Assembly: GCF_016894385.1 (NCBI RefSeq)
Contig: NZ_CP069812.1
Location: forward strand, 3,667,001-3,731,000
Length of the DNA: 64,000 nt
Direction: 5' to 3'
Origin: Cupriavidus oxalaticus
GTDB taxonomy: Bacteria; Pseudomonadota; Gammaproteobacteria; Burkholderiales; Burkholderiaceae
Position numbers and translations under genes: made by a program. The notes beneath the pieces are model-generated. The model did no database searches, had not been told where the DNA came from, and saw only the letters and a program-made list of their open reading frames with translations. Shown here piece after piece: positions 1 to 9,958 of the stretch (position 1 is the first letter of the stretch; every line of letters begins with the position of its first letter).

Positions 1-986
1 AGGTCAAGGACCAGGGCACGGTCGATTTCCTGCTCAAGCTGATCCCCAATACCGTGTTCGGCGCCTTTGCCAACGGCGATGTCCTGCAGGTGCTGCTGGT
101 GTCGATCCTGTTCGGCTGCGCGCTGTCGCTGGTGGGTGAGCCGGGCCGGCCGCTGGTCAGGCTGATCGATACGTTCTCGCACACGCTGTTCAAGATGATG
201 GGCTTCATCATCAAGCTGGCGCCGCTGGGCGTGCTGGGCGCGGTGGCCTTCACCGTGGGCAAGTACGGCATCGGCTCGCTCAAGCAGCTGGGCTTCCTGG
301 TGTTCCTGTTCTACGGCGCGGTGATCGTGTTCGTGCTGGTGGTGCTGGGCTCCATCATGCGCGTGTGCGGCTTCTCGGTGATCAAGCTGATCCGCTACCT
401 GCGCGCCGAGCTGCTGGTGGTGCTGGGCACGGCCTCGTCGGACAGCGTGCTGCCTCAGGTGATGAAGAAGCTGGAGTTCATGGGCATCAAGAAGTCGGTG
501 GTGGGCCTGGTGATCCCGACCGGCTACTCGTTCAACCTGGATGCCTTCTCGATCTACCTGACGCTGGCTGCGGTGTTTATCGCCCAGGCCACCAACACGC
601 CGCTGGCGATGGCCGACCTGCTCGGCATCCTGGCGGTGGCGCTGGTCACCTCCAAGGGCGCGCACGGCATCCCGGGCTCGGCCATCGTGATCCTGGCGGC
701 GACGCTGTCGGCGCATCCGGCAATCCCGGCGATCGGCCTGGTGCTGGTGCTGTCGGTGGACTGGTTCATCGGCATCGCGCGCGCGCTCGGCAACCTGATC
801 GGCAACTGCGTGGCGACCGTGGTGGTGGCCGCGTGGGAGAAGGATATCGACCGCGAACGGGCGCGCGGCGTGCTCAACGGCACGATCGAGGCGACCGACC
901 TGGATGCCGGCCTCGCCGCCATGGCGGATGACACCGCCGTGGCCGGTTCGCCCGCCGCCGTGCCGGGGACTGTCGCAGGGCGCTAG
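1..986 (+). CDS. dctA: C4-dicarboxylate:cation symporter DctA, 3' part
   Basis: Inner-membrane symporter of the DAACS family that imports succinate, fumarate and malate with protons or sodium. The gene enters from the left edge: the reading frame is open from base 3 and ends at a TAG at 984-986, giving about 327 C-terminal residues of a protein usually near 430-450. Visible family signatures are the hydrophobic block LQVLLVSILFG and the substrate-site region around PTGYSFNLDAFSIYLTLAAVFIA (cut here to its ends PTGYSFN and FIA), then a cytosolic Ala-rich tail. A GntR/FCD regulator starts 48 bp downstream on the same strand, which makes local regulation of dicarboxylate uptake plausible but unproven. 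Confidence 0.9.
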   Translation, partial: VKDQGTVDFLLKLIPNTVFGAFANGDVLQVLLVSILFGCALSLVGEPGRPLVRLIDTFSHTLFKMMGFIIKLAPLGVLGAVAFTVGKYGIGSLKQLGFLVFLFYGAVIVFVLVVLGSIMRVCGFSVIKLIRYLRAELLVVLGTASSDSVLPQVMKKLEFMGIKKSVVGLVIPTGYSFNLDAFSIYLTLAAVFIAQATNTPLAMADLLGILAVALVTSKGAHGIPGSAIVILAATLSAHPAIPAIGLVLVLSVDWFIGIARALGNLIGNCVATVVVAAWEKDIDRERARGVLNGTIEATDLDAGLAAMADDTAVAGSPAAVPGTVAGR

Positions 987-1033
987 AATCACGGCATTTC
1001 CCCAACGCGCAGCCCCTGCGCAAGTGCGCTGCC

Positions 1034-1726
1034 ATGCCCGAGCATATCGATCCCGACATGACCGCCGAAGCGATCGCCGACGACATCGTCGCGGCGATCG
1101 TCTCGCACCGCCTGCCGCCCGGCACCAAGCTGCGCGAGGAGGCGCTGGCCAGCGTCTACCGCGTCAGCCGCACCAAGGTGCGCGCGGCGCTGCTGATGCT
1201 GAGCAAGGACAAGGTCATCCAGATCGTGCCGGACAAGGGGGCGTTCGTCGCCAAGCCCAGCGCGGAAGAAGCGCGCGAGGTCTTTGCCGTGCGGCGCATC
1301 CTGGAAGCGGCGCTGGCGCGCGAGTTCGTCGCGAAGGCCACCGCGGCCGACTACAAGCGCATCGACAAACACCTGGCGGCCGAGCGCAAGTCGATCGGCG
1401 GCAACGACGCGCAGGTGCGCACACGGCTGCTGGGCGACTTCCATATCGTGCTGGCCGAGGTGGTCGGCAACGGCGTGCTGACCGAGATGATGCGCGAACT
1501 GTCGACGCGCAGCGCGGTCATCACCATGCTGTACCAGTCCCGGCGCGATGCGGCGTGCTCGTCGGACGAGCACCGCGAATTCATCGAGGCCGCGCGCGCG
1601 GGCGATGCCGAGCGCGCCGTCGCGCTGATGGTGGACCACCTCAGCCATGTCGAAAGCGCGCTGCATTTCGAGGAAACCGCGCCGGTGGCACGAGGCAAGG
1701 ACTTGGTCGCGGCGCTGCTGGCGTAG
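1034..1726 (+). CDS. GntR-family regulator, FCD (FadR-C) type
   Basis: Predicted transcription factor of 230 residues. The N-terminal winged helix (about residues 10-75) contains the typical PPGTKLREEALA and VSRTKVRAAL blocks. The C-terminal all-helical FCD ligand domain (about 80-215) carries candidate metal-ligand residues D135, H137, H180 and H202, in the GDFH, DEH and DH contexts usual for FCD proteins that bind carboxylic acids. The ATG at 1034 is the first good start after the upstream dctA stop. The effector cannot be read from sequence; the adjacent dicarboxylate transporter suggests an organic acid. Confidence 0.88.
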   Translation: MPEHIDPDMTAEAIADDIVAAIVSHRLPPGTKLREEALASVYRVSRTKVRAALLMLSKDKVIQIVPDKGAFVAKPSAEEAREVFAVRRILEAALAREFVAKATAADYKRIDKHLAAERKSIGGNDAQVRTRLLGDFHIVLAEVVGNGVLTEMMRELSTRSAVITMLYQSRRDAACSSDEHREFIEAARAGDAERAVALMVDHLSHVESALHFEETAPVARGKDLVAALLA

Positions 1727-1867
1727 CACCAGCGCTGGCCGTTGACCAGCGCTTGACGTGAGTCAAAGCGGCCTGGGCTGCGCCCGGGCACACTTGTCCT
1801 CGCCATGAAGACGCGGGGGCGCACTTCATGAGCACTCTGCCTTCCGCGCATCATCGCCGGAAGGCCG

Positions 1868-1904
1868 CCCGCACGCTGCAACGGTGTGCGGGCTTTCTTT
1901 TTTC
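1868..1904 (+). terminator. Intrinsic terminator downstream of the GntR gene
   Basis: A perfect 7-bp stem, CCCGCAC (1868-1874) with GTGCGGG (1886-1892), is followed by a T-rich tract at 1893-1904. It lies about 140 bp after the GntR stop and would end that transcript, or a short RNA starting in between. Confidence 0.75.
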
Positions 1905-1957
1905 TGAGGGCTGGCTTTTGCAGTGCTGAGCGCCGCCAGCCCGCGAAGCCTGCAAAC

Positions 1958-1979
1958 AATGCCGCAGCGTGGCATTTTT
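1958..1979 (+). terminator. Second terminator-like hairpin
   Basis: AATGCC (1958-1963) pairs with GGCATT (1971-1976) around a 7-nt loop and runs into a short T tract. It is weaker than the hairpin 60 bp upstream; the pair may act as a double terminator. Confidence 0.4.
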
Positions 1980-2147
1980 CCTTTCCGGCCAATCACTTGC
2001 GCGAAAGCGTGCAGCGGCGAGGCCGTGCGGGATCGCGCACATTGCCGCGCCGGCCCCATCGCGTTGCTGACGAACGCAGCCATAACCGAATGCATGCCTC
2101 GGGTTAGGATCGCGAGGGCCCGACACAGACGATCAAGAGGACTATCC

Positions 2148-2951
2148 ATGCCCAGTGCCTTTCGCGCAGACGCCTTCGCCGGCAAGACCGTATTCATCGC
2201 CGGCGCTTCTTCCGGCATCAACCTCGGCATCGCGCACGGCTTCGCCCGCGCCGGCGCGAAGCTGGCGCTGATCAGCCGTACCGAGGACCGCATCCAGGCC
2301 GCCGCCGAGGGCATCGCCGCCGCAGGCGGCACCGCGATCGGCATGGCGGCCGACGTGCGCGACTACGCGGCGGTGGAAGCGGCGCTGGCGCGCACGCGCC
2401 AGGAGCTCGGCCCGATCGACGTAGTGATCTCCGGCGCCGCCGGCAACTTCCTCGCGCCGGTGGTCGGCATGTCGGCCAATGCATTCAAGACCGTGGTCGA
2501 CATCGACCTGCTCGGCACCTTCAACGTGTTCCGCGCCAGCTTCGACCATCTGCACAAACCCGGCGCATCGCTGATCGCCATCACGGCGCCGCAAGGCGTC
2601 AACGCCATGATGTTCCAGGCCCATGCCTGCGCGGCCAAGGCCGGCATCAACATGCTGATCAAGTGCCTGGCGATGGAATGGGGCCCGGCCGGCGTGCGCG
2701 TCAACGGCATTTCGCCCGGCCCGATCGCCGATACCGAAGGCATGGCGCGGCTGGCGCCGACGCCCGAAGCCGAGGCACGCTACAAGGCCCGCCTGGCACT
2801 GCGCGACTACGGCACCAAGGACGATATCGCCGACGCCGCCATGTACCTGAGCAGCGATAACGCGCACTTCGTGACCGGCACCATCCTTGACTGCGATGGC
2901 GGCAGCAAGCTGGGTGACGCGTCGGCCGATGCGCTCAAGCCCATGCGCTGA
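2148..2951 (+). CDS. SDR oxidoreductase, 2,4-dienoyl-CoA reductase-like
   Basis: Rossmann-fold NAD(P)H-dependent reductase, 267 residues. The cofactor motif GASSGINLG is at about 19-27 and the NNAG equivalent is SGAAGN (95-100). In place of the classical Tyr-x-x-x-Lys the protein has A160-x-x-x-K164 inside QAHACAAKAG, a pattern seen in DECR/PDCR-type dienoyl-CoA reductases, as is the following AMEWGP and SPGPI block. The ATG at 2148 is chosen over an in-frame upstream start because AAGAGGA lies just before it and similarity begins there. Two crotonase genes follow within 60 bp each, so a role in oxidation of unsaturated acyl-CoA is a reasonable inference. Exact substrate unknown. Confidence 0.8.
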   Translation: MPSAFRADAFAGKTVFIAGASSGINLGIAHGFARAGAKLALISRTEDRIQAAAEGIAAAGGTAIGMAADVRDYAAVEAALARTRQELGPIDVVISGAAGNFLAPVVGMSANAFKTVVDIDLLGTFNVFRASFDHLHKPGASLIAITAPQGVNAMMFQAHACAAKAGINMLIKCLAMEWGPAGVRVNGISPGPIADTEGMARLAPTPEAEARYKARLALRDYGTKDDIADAAMYLSSDNAHFVTGTILDCDGGSKLGDASADALKPMR

Positions 2952-3004
2952 CGCGCGATCCGAAAAAACTCAAGAGCAACCACAACGTACATGGAGATCC
3001 AACG

Positions 3005-3790
3005 ATGACAGCATCCGTGCTCTACCAATCCAGCGCAGGCGTCGCAACGCTGACCCTGAACCGCCCGGACGTGCTCAACGCAATGAACGCCGACCTGATG
3101 CGCGAGCTGCGCGAAGGCGTGGACCGCGCCGCGGCGGATGCCGAAGTGCGGGCCGTGCTGATCACCGGCGCCGGCCGCGGCTTCTGCGCCGGCGCCGACC
3201 TGGCGGCGCGCCAGGCCGGCGGCAATGGCCTGCAGGACTCCGGCCAGATGCTGCGCGAGCGCTATCACCCGGTCATCCTGGCGCTGCGCCAGATGCCCAA
3301 GCCGGTCATCACCGCGGTCAACGGTGTTGCCGCCGGTGCCGGCATGAGCCTGGCGCTGGCCGGCGACGTGGTGCTGGCGGGCCGTTCGGCCAGCTTCCTG
3401 CAGGCGTTCTCCAAGATCGGGCTGATCCCCGATGCCGGCAGCACCTACTTCCTGCCGCGCTATGCCGGCGAGATGCGCGCCCGCGCGCTGGCCATCCTGG
3501 CCGAGAAGATCGACGCCGAGGAAGCGCACCGCATCGGGCTGGTATGGAAGGTTCATGACGATGCCGCGCTGCAGGACGAGGCCGGCAAGCTCGCGCAGCA
3601 CCTCGCCACCATGCCGACGGCGGCCTACGGCATGATCAAGGAAGCGCTGAACCAGAGCTTCGGCAACGATCTCGCCGCGCAGCTGGAAATCGAAGCCACG
3701 CTGCAGTCGCGCGCCAGCCGCAGCGAAGACTGCAAGGAAGGCGTCGCTGCCTTCGTGGAGAAGCGCAAGCCGCAGTTCAAGGGCCGCTGA
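3005..3790 (+). CDS. Enoyl-CoA hydratase/isomerase, PaaG-like
   Basis: Crotonase-superfamily enzyme of 261 residues, cytoplasmic. The oxyanion-hole segments are visible as GRGFCAGADL (57-66) and NGVAAGAGMSLALAGD (106-121). The catalytic loop reads KIGLIPDAGSTYFLPR, with Asp143 where hydratases usually have Glu; this is the PaaG-type arrangement of ring-1,2-epoxyphenylacetyl-CoA isomerase and related delta3-delta2 isomerases. The C-terminus EGVAAFVEKRKPQFKGR is typical of the family. It sits between the SDR and a second crotonase on the same strand, probably one operon. No other phenylacetate genes are present here, so general acyl-CoA isomerisation is as likely as phenylacetate degradation. 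Confidence 0.82.
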   Translation: MTASVLYQSSAGVATLTLNRPDVLNAMNADLMRELREGVDRAAADAEVRAVLITGAGRGFCAGADLAARQAGGNGLQDSGQMLRERYHPVILALRQMPKPVITAVNGVAAGAGMSLALAGDVVLAGRSASFLQAFSKIGLIPDAGSTYFLPRYAGEMRARALAILAEKIDAEEAHRIGLVWKVHDDAALQDEAGKLAQHLATMPTAAYGMIKEALNQSFGNDLAAQLEIEATLQSRASRSEDCKEGVAAFVEKRKPQFKGR

Positions 3791-3842
3791 GCAGACCTCG
3801 CCGTTGCAGCACACCTGGCATACCAACCCAAGGAGCCCGCGC

Positions 3843-4679
3843 ATGAGCGCCAGCAGCAATGAACGGATCATCGTCACCATCGAAGGCGGCGTCGCCGACG
3901 TCCGCCTGAACCGACCCGACAAGATGAACGCGCTCGACCAGGCGATGTTCGATGCGCTGATCGAGACCGGCGAGCAGCTGGCCCGCACGCAGGACCTGCG
4001 CGCCGTGGTGCTGTCGGGGGAAGGCCGTGCGTTCTGCGCGGGCCTGGACATGGGCCGCATGGCCGGCATGCTGTCCGGCGATGGTGGCAGCAGCGAAAGC
4101 GACAGCATCGGCGGCGGGCGGCTCGGCAAGCGCACCAACGGCATTTCCAACCGCCCGCAATATGCCTGCATGGTGTGGCGCGAGCTGCCGGTGCCGGTGT
4201 TCGCGGCGGTGCACGGCGTAGCCTTCGGCGGCGGCCTGCAGGTGGCGCTGGGCGCCGACGTGCGCTACGTCGCGCCCGACACGAAGTTGTCGGTGATGGA
4301 GATGAAGTGGGGCCTCGTGCCGGACATGGCCGGCATGGTGCTGACGCGCGGCCTGGTGCGCCCCGACGTGCTGCGCGAGCTGGTCTACAGCGCGCGCGTG
4401 CTCAGCGGCACCGAAGCGTGCGAGCTGGGGCTCGCCACCTACGTCGCCGACGACCCGCGTGCCGCGGCACTGGAAGCGGCGCGCCAGGTGGCGCAGAAGA
4501 ACCCGGATGCGATCCGCGCTGCCAAGCGGCTGATGGCCGTGGTCGAGCGCGGCGACAATGCCGCCATCCTGCAAGCCGAGTCGGACGAGCAGGACCGCCT
4601 GGTCGGCTCGCCCAACCAGCGTGAGGCGGTGCTGGCCAACATGGAGAAACGCGTGCCGCGGTTTGACCCGGCGCGTTGA
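3843..4679 (+). CDS. Enoyl-CoA hydratase/crotonase family protein
   Basis: Second crotonase-fold enzyme, 278 residues. GRAFCAGLDMG and HGVAFGGGLQVALGAD form the CoA and oxyanion pocket; the catalytic loop is MKWGLVPDMAGM, again with Asp after the Pro rather than Glu. A Ser/Gly-rich insertion (about residues 80-98) separates the oxyanion segment from the helical part. The ATG at 3843 follows AAGGAG (3829-3834) and is preferred over an upstream in-frame start. It is the last gene of the SDR-crotonase-crotonase cluster; the next gene is convergent. Substrate specificity cannot be read from sequence. Confidence 0.8.
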   Translation: MSASSNERIIVTIEGGVADVRLNRPDKMNALDQAMFDALIETGEQLARTQDLRAVVLSGEGRAFCAGLDMGRMAGMLSGDGGSSESDSIGGGRLGKRTNGISNRPQYACMVWRELPVPVFAAVHGVAFGGGLQVALGADVRYVAPDTKLSVMEMKWGLVPDMAGMVLTRGLVRPDVLRELVYSARVLSGTEACELGLATYVADDPRAAALEAARQVAQKNPDAIRAAKRLMAVVERGDNAAILQAESDEQDRLVGSPNQREAVLANMEKRVPRFDPAR

Positions 4680-4689
4680 AGCCTGTAGC

Positions 4690-5058
4690 TCAGTGGCGGC
4701 GCCGGCGGCGCCACCAAACCGCGTAGACCGCCACGTTGACGACCAACACCACCAATCCCAGCCACAGCTGCACGGCGGGCGTCAGGCCCGGCGGATAGAT
4801 CAGCGGCAACAGGTAGCGCTCGATAAATCCGCCGCTGTAGCCCGCCTCCCCCGCGGCACGGCGCAGCGCATTCTCCAGCGGCGTCAGCGGGCAGATCCAC
4901 CCGGACCACTCGATCAGCACGCCCCACGCCGCGGCGGGCAGGTGGACCCATGCCAGCCGCGGCCAGCGCAGCACCAGCAGGCCGCCGGCCACCACGAACA
5001 CGATAAACAGCCCATGCACGATGACGACGAGGTCGGCCAGCCAGGCTGATATTGGCAT
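4690..5058 (-). CDS. DUF2784 small membrane protein
   Basis: A 122-residue protein with three to four predicted membrane spans: WLADLVVIVHGLFIVFVVAG, a central WVHLPAAAWGVLIEW segment, and the C-terminal LWLGLVVLVVNVAVYAVWW ending in a basic RRRRRH tail. The central motif WSGWICPLTPLEN with its conserved Trp, Cys and Pro is the signature of the DUF2784 family. Function of the family is unknown. It ends 10 bp from the convergent crotonase gene and starts 15 bp downstream of the LysR gene on the same strand, so the two are probably co-transcribed. Confidence 0.8.
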   Translation of the reverse strand: MPISAWLADLVVIVHGLFIVFVVAGGLLVLRWPRLAWVHLPAAAWGVLIEWSGWICPLTPLENALRRAAGEAGYSGGFIERYLLPLIYPPGLTPAVQLWLGLVVLVVNVAVYAVWWRRRRRH

Positions 5059-5073
5059 CTTGTCCCGTTGCGC

Positions 5074-5994
5074 TCAGTCGCCGTTGCCGCCGGCCATCCA
5101 GTAACCGGGGCGCGCGAACTGGGCTTTCAGGTGCTCGATGAAGAAGCGGATCTTGGCCGGCACCGGGCGCTGCTGCGGGTACACCGCGAGGATGTCGTAG
5201 TCGGGCAGCGCGTATTCGTCGAGCACGGTGATCAGCTCGCCGCTCTCCAGCTGCGGCAGGATCTCCCAGGTCGAGCGCCAGCCCAGCCCCAGGCCCTCGC
5301 CGGTCCAGCGGTGCAGCAACTCGCCGTCGTTGCAGTCGAGGTTGCCGTTGACGCGCACCGTCACGGCCTTGCCGTTCTGGCTGAAGTACCAGCCGCGCTG
5401 CTGGCCGCCCTGCAGGTTGAACGCCAGGCAGTTGTGATGCTCCAGGTCGTCCAGCGTCTGCGGCACGCCGAATTTGGCAAAGTACGCCGGTGTGCCGCAC
5501 ACCACGCGCTTGTTCTGCGCCAGCTTGATCGCGACGAAGTTGGGGTCGATCGCGCCGCCGATGCGGATGCCCACGTCATAGCCCTCGCGCACCAGGTCGA
5601 CCACGCGGTCGGTCAGGTTGAACGAGATCTGCACTTCCGGGTTGGCGGCCAGGAAGCCCGGCGCGTGCGGTGCCACGTGCTTGCGGCCGAACGCGGCCGG
5701 CGCCGACACGATCAGGTGGCCGGTGGCCTTGTGCTTGCCTTCGGCGATCAGCATCTCGGCGCGGTCCAGATCGGCGAGGGCCTTCTTGCATTGCTCCATG
5801 AACACCGCGCCCTGCTCGGTCACGGCGATGCGGCGCGTGGAGCGATGCAGCAGCTTGACGCCGATGCGCGCTTCCAGTGCGTTGATGCGGCGGCCGATCA
5901 TCACCGGCGTGACGTTCTGCGTCAGCGCCGCGGCGGCCATGCTGCCGTGCTCCACCACGGCGATAAAGGCTTCGATTTGCTTGAGTTTGTCCAT
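5074..5994 (-). CDS. LysR-family transcriptional regulator
   Basis: 306-residue LysR-type regulator. The N-terminal helix-turn-helix (about residues 3-62) shows the usual IEAFIAVVEHGSMAAAA and LEARIGVKLLHRSTRR blocks; the rest is the periplasmic-binding-like effector domain, with KHVAPHAPGFLAANPEV typical of the CrgA-like subgroup. The DUF2784 gene follows 15 bp downstream. On the other side lies only a short remnant of an M20 amidohydrolase gene, so the usual divergent target seems to have been lost. Effector unknown. Confidence 0.88.
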   Translation of the reverse strand: MDKLKQIEAFIAVVEHGSMAAAALTQNVTPVMIGRRINALEARIGVKLLHRSTRRIAVTEQGAVFMEQCKKALADLDRAEMLIAEGKHKATGHLIVSAPAAFGRKHVAPHAPGFLAANPEVQISFNLTDRVVDLVREGYDVGIRIGGAIDPNFVAIKLAQNKRVVCGTPAYFAKFGVPQTLDDLEHHNCLAFNLQGGQQRGWYFSQNGKAVTVRVNGNLDCNDGELLHRWTGEGLGLGWRSTWEILPQLESGELITVLDEYALPDYDILAVYPQQRPVPAKIRFFIEHLKAQFARPGYWMAGGNGD

Positions 5995-6095
5995 CGGATA
6001 TCAGTCTCCCGGCCGTCATTGTGCGGCATCGGCGCCGCTGTGGCATCCCGGCTGCGCTTATGAAGCGGATCGGGCCCGGCGCATGGCGGGCGGTG

Positions 6096-6176
6096 CGTCG
6101 CGGCGCTCGCGGGCACATCCGCGGCGGCGCCACGCACAACGTGATTCCGGAAGCCGTGACGCTGGGGGCTCAACGT
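6096..6176 (+). pseudogene. Remnant of an M20 family amidohydrolase gene
   Basis: In one plus-strand frame the translation RGGATHNVIPEAVTLGA (about 6120-6170) matches the strongly conserved dimerisation-domain motif of M20D peptidases/aminoacylases (G-G-x-x-H/Y-N-V-I-P-x-x-V-x-L-G). The frame upstream and downstream is degenerate, there is no space for the 390-residue enzyme, and the 3' end overlaps the end of the next gene. This looks like a gene fossil beside the LysR gene that may once have controlled it. The assignment rests on one motif. Confidence 0.55.
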
Positions 6177-6871
6177 GCGCGCCGCGCGTCCAGTTCGGCA
6201 TTCATCCGCGCCGCCTCTCCCAGCACGTAGGCCAGCCGCCGCAACGGCCGGCTGCATTGCACATGCAAGTACAGGTAGGTGGCGCCGCCGGCGACCAGCA
6301 TCACGCCATAGCCCCACAGCAGCGTTGGCACCGTCTGCTCCGGACGCGGCAAGGCGCGCCACGCGCTGGCCAGCACCACCGCGGCGGGCGCCAGCGCCAG
6401 CAGCAGGCCCACGGTTCGTGCGGCGCCTTCCCATAGCCGCAGTTGCAGGGCCACACGCCGCTGGCGCGCCTCCAGCTGCGCCGGCGGGATGCGCGCCAGT
6501 TGCCGCAGCAGCGCGTCTTCGGCCGCGCGCTGGCGGTCCATTTCGCGGGCTTGCCAGCGCAGCGGGTTGCGCAGCCTGCCCAGCACCGAGCGCGTGCGCG
6601 CCAGCCCGGCGCCCACATAGCAGGTGGCCGCCACGGCCAGGAAGGCCTCGAACGCGCGCAGCGACCACGGCGGCACCGGGTGCTTCAGCCACAGCCGCCA
6701 CACGGCCAGCGCCCCGCCGCCGAGCAGGGTCGCCAACAGCGCGACGATAAAGCCGATCCACAGCAGGCGGGCCAGGCCGCCGGCCGGCGGGCTCGCCGAT
6801 GGCGGCGTGGGCGCGCTGGGGGCGTCGAGCGCTTCAAGCAGTTCGTAGGTCGGCGGCAGCCTGGAATACAT
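6170..6871 (-). CDS. Integral membrane protein of unknown function
   Basis: 233-residue protein with four predicted membrane segments: WIGFIVALLATLLGGGALAVW, FEAFLAVAATCYVGAGLA, GLLLALAPAAVVLASAW and LLWGYGVMLVAGGATYLYLHV. Between the second and third lies a long charged, probably cytosolic, helical stretch rich in Arg and Gln. I do not recognise a family. The start is set at ATG 6871; a TTG five codons upstream is possible. It stands alone, divergent from gcl and downstream of nothing on its strand. Confidence 0.6.
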   Translation of the reverse strand: MYSRLPPTYELLEALDAPSAPTPPSASPPAGGLARLLWIGFIVALLATLLGGGALAVWRLWLKHPVPPWSLRAFEAFLAVAATCYVGAGLARTRSVLGRLRNPLRWQAREMDRQRAAEDALLRQLARIPPAQLEARQRRVALQLRLWEGAARTVGLLLALAPAAVVLASAWRALPRPEQTVPTLLWGYGVMLVAGGATYLYLHVQCSRPLRRLAYVLGEAARMNAELDARRAR

Positions 6872-7166
6872 GGTCGGCACGGGCAACGGGATGGCGCCAT
6901 TTTCGCCGCTCGGGCACGTGCCGGATAGCCACCTCGACGGGCGGTGCGGGCAGCGTACCCACCGCTGCGCAGCGTGGCCGCTTCATCACACCACATATCC
7001 AATTGCATACGCTGGCGTGCCATCGGCGACCGTCTCATCAGGCTTCCAAGGCCACATTCCATACCGGAAGTATCGAATCAACTGATCGTCCTTCTGTTTA
7101 TCCCGGCCCGGTTAGGGGAATAGGATCGACTCCAATGCGAATCCCACCACCATTGGAGACAAGATC

Positions 7167-8951
<1,785 letters not shown>

Positions 8952-8979
8952 GACGCCACAGCCCCCTGCAGTCCGACAC

Positions 8980-9048
8980 GTCATTCCCGCGCAGGCGGGA
9001 ATCCAGCGTCTTTGAAAGCCACTGGGTTCCCGCCTGCGCGGGAACGAC
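8980..9048. repeat. REP-like inverted repeat between gcl and hyi
   Basis: Two arms of 27 bp, 8980-9006 and 9022-9048, are near-perfect inverted copies; each contains an inner palindrome TTCCCGC...GCGGGAA. This is the widespread extragenic palindrome type GTCATTCCCGCGCAGGCGGG. Shorter relatives occur at 10891-10915 and 31288-31330. In an operon it may stabilise upstream mRNA or dampen downstream expression. Confidence 0.85.
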
Positions 9049-9077
9049 AAGAAAAACCAAGTCACCGGAGATGACAA

Positions 9078-9860
9078 ATGACCAAACTTGCGGCCAACCT
9101 CACCATGCTGTTCAACGAAACGGGCTTTCTCGACCGCTTCGAAGCCGCCGCGCGCGCGGGCTTCCGCGGCGTGGAATTCCTGTTCCCGTATGCGTTCCAC
9201 GCGGACCAGATCGCTGACCGCCTGAACCGCTTCCAGCTGGACCTGGTGCTGCACAACCTGCCCGCCGGCAAGTGGGACGCGGGCGAGCGCGGCATTGCCT
9301 GCCACCCGGACCGCGTCGGCGAGTTCCAGGACGGCGTGGGCGAAGCCATCAAGTACGCCAAGGTGCTGGGCGTGCGCCAGCTGAACTGCCTGGTCGGCAT
9401 CCTGCCGCAGAACGTCAAGCGCGAGCAGGCCCAGGAAACGCTGGTGGAAAACCTGCGCTTCGCCGCCGGCGCACTGGCCGCCGAACATATCGACCTGCTG
9501 GTCGAGCCGATCAACACCTTCGACATTCCCGGCTTCTTCCTGTCGCGCACGCAGCAGGCGATCGACCTGATCAACCAGGTCAACGCGCCCAACCTGTACG
9601 TGCAGTACGACATCTATCACATGCAGCGGATGGAAGGCGAGATCGCCAACACCATCAAGGCCAACCTGCCGAGGATCAAGCACGTGCAGCTGGCCGACAA
9701 CCCGGGCCGCAACGAGCCGGGCACGGGCGAGCTGAACTACCAGTACCTGTTCAAGTTCCTGGACGAGATCGGCTACACCGGCTGGATCGGCTGCGAGTAC
9801 AAGCCGAAGACCACCACCGAGGCCGGCCTGGGCTGGCGCGCCGCGCACGGCGTGCAGTAA
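9078..9860 (+). CDS. hyi: Hydroxypyruvate isomerase
   Basis: TIM-barrel isomerase that interconverts hydroxypyruvate and tartronate semialdehyde, cytoplasmic, 260 residues. The two catalytic glutamates known from E. coli Hyi are present at the same numbers: E143 in LVEPIN and E240 in GCEYKP. The N-terminus KLAANLTMLFNETGFLDRF is characteristic. It lies 126 bp after gcl across a REP-like repeat and 98 bp before glxR on the same strand. A GGAG ribosome site precedes the ATG. Confidence 0.95.
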   Translation: MTKLAANLTMLFNETGFLDRFEAAARAGFRGVEFLFPYAFHADQIADRLNRFQLDLVLHNLPAGKWDAGERGIACHPDRVGEFQDGVGEAIKYAKVLGVRQLNCLVGILPQNVKREQAQETLVENLRFAAGALAAEHIDLLVEPINTFDIPGFFLSRTQQAIDLINQVNAPNLYVQYDIYHMQRMEGEIANTIKANLPRIKHVQLADNPGRNEPGTGELNYQYLFKFLDEIGYTGWIGCEYKPKTTTEAGLGWRAAHGVQ

Positions 9861-9958
9861 GCGCCCCGCTGCGTCATCCCCTGCGGTAACCCCTGCGGTA
9901 ACCCGTTACCACCTACGCGAACCAAGACAGACTTACTCTCAAGCAAGGAGACATCAAT

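Larger units (their letters stand above)
1727..2147. other. Intergenic stretch with two terminator-like hairpins
   Basis: About 420 bases without a convincing gene. It holds two intrinsic-terminator-like hairpins (1868-1904 and 1958-1979, plus strand) and a possible ribosome binding site (AAGAGGA, 2135-2141) for the following SDR gene. A nine-codon reading frame at 1805-1831 is too short to support. No convincing promoter was found. Confidence 0.6.

Noticed and set aside
1742..1780. TTGACC and TTGACG possible -35 boxes after the GntR gene
   Set aside because: No -10 element at 16-18 bp; a short RNA ending at the terminator 1868-1904 cannot be supported.
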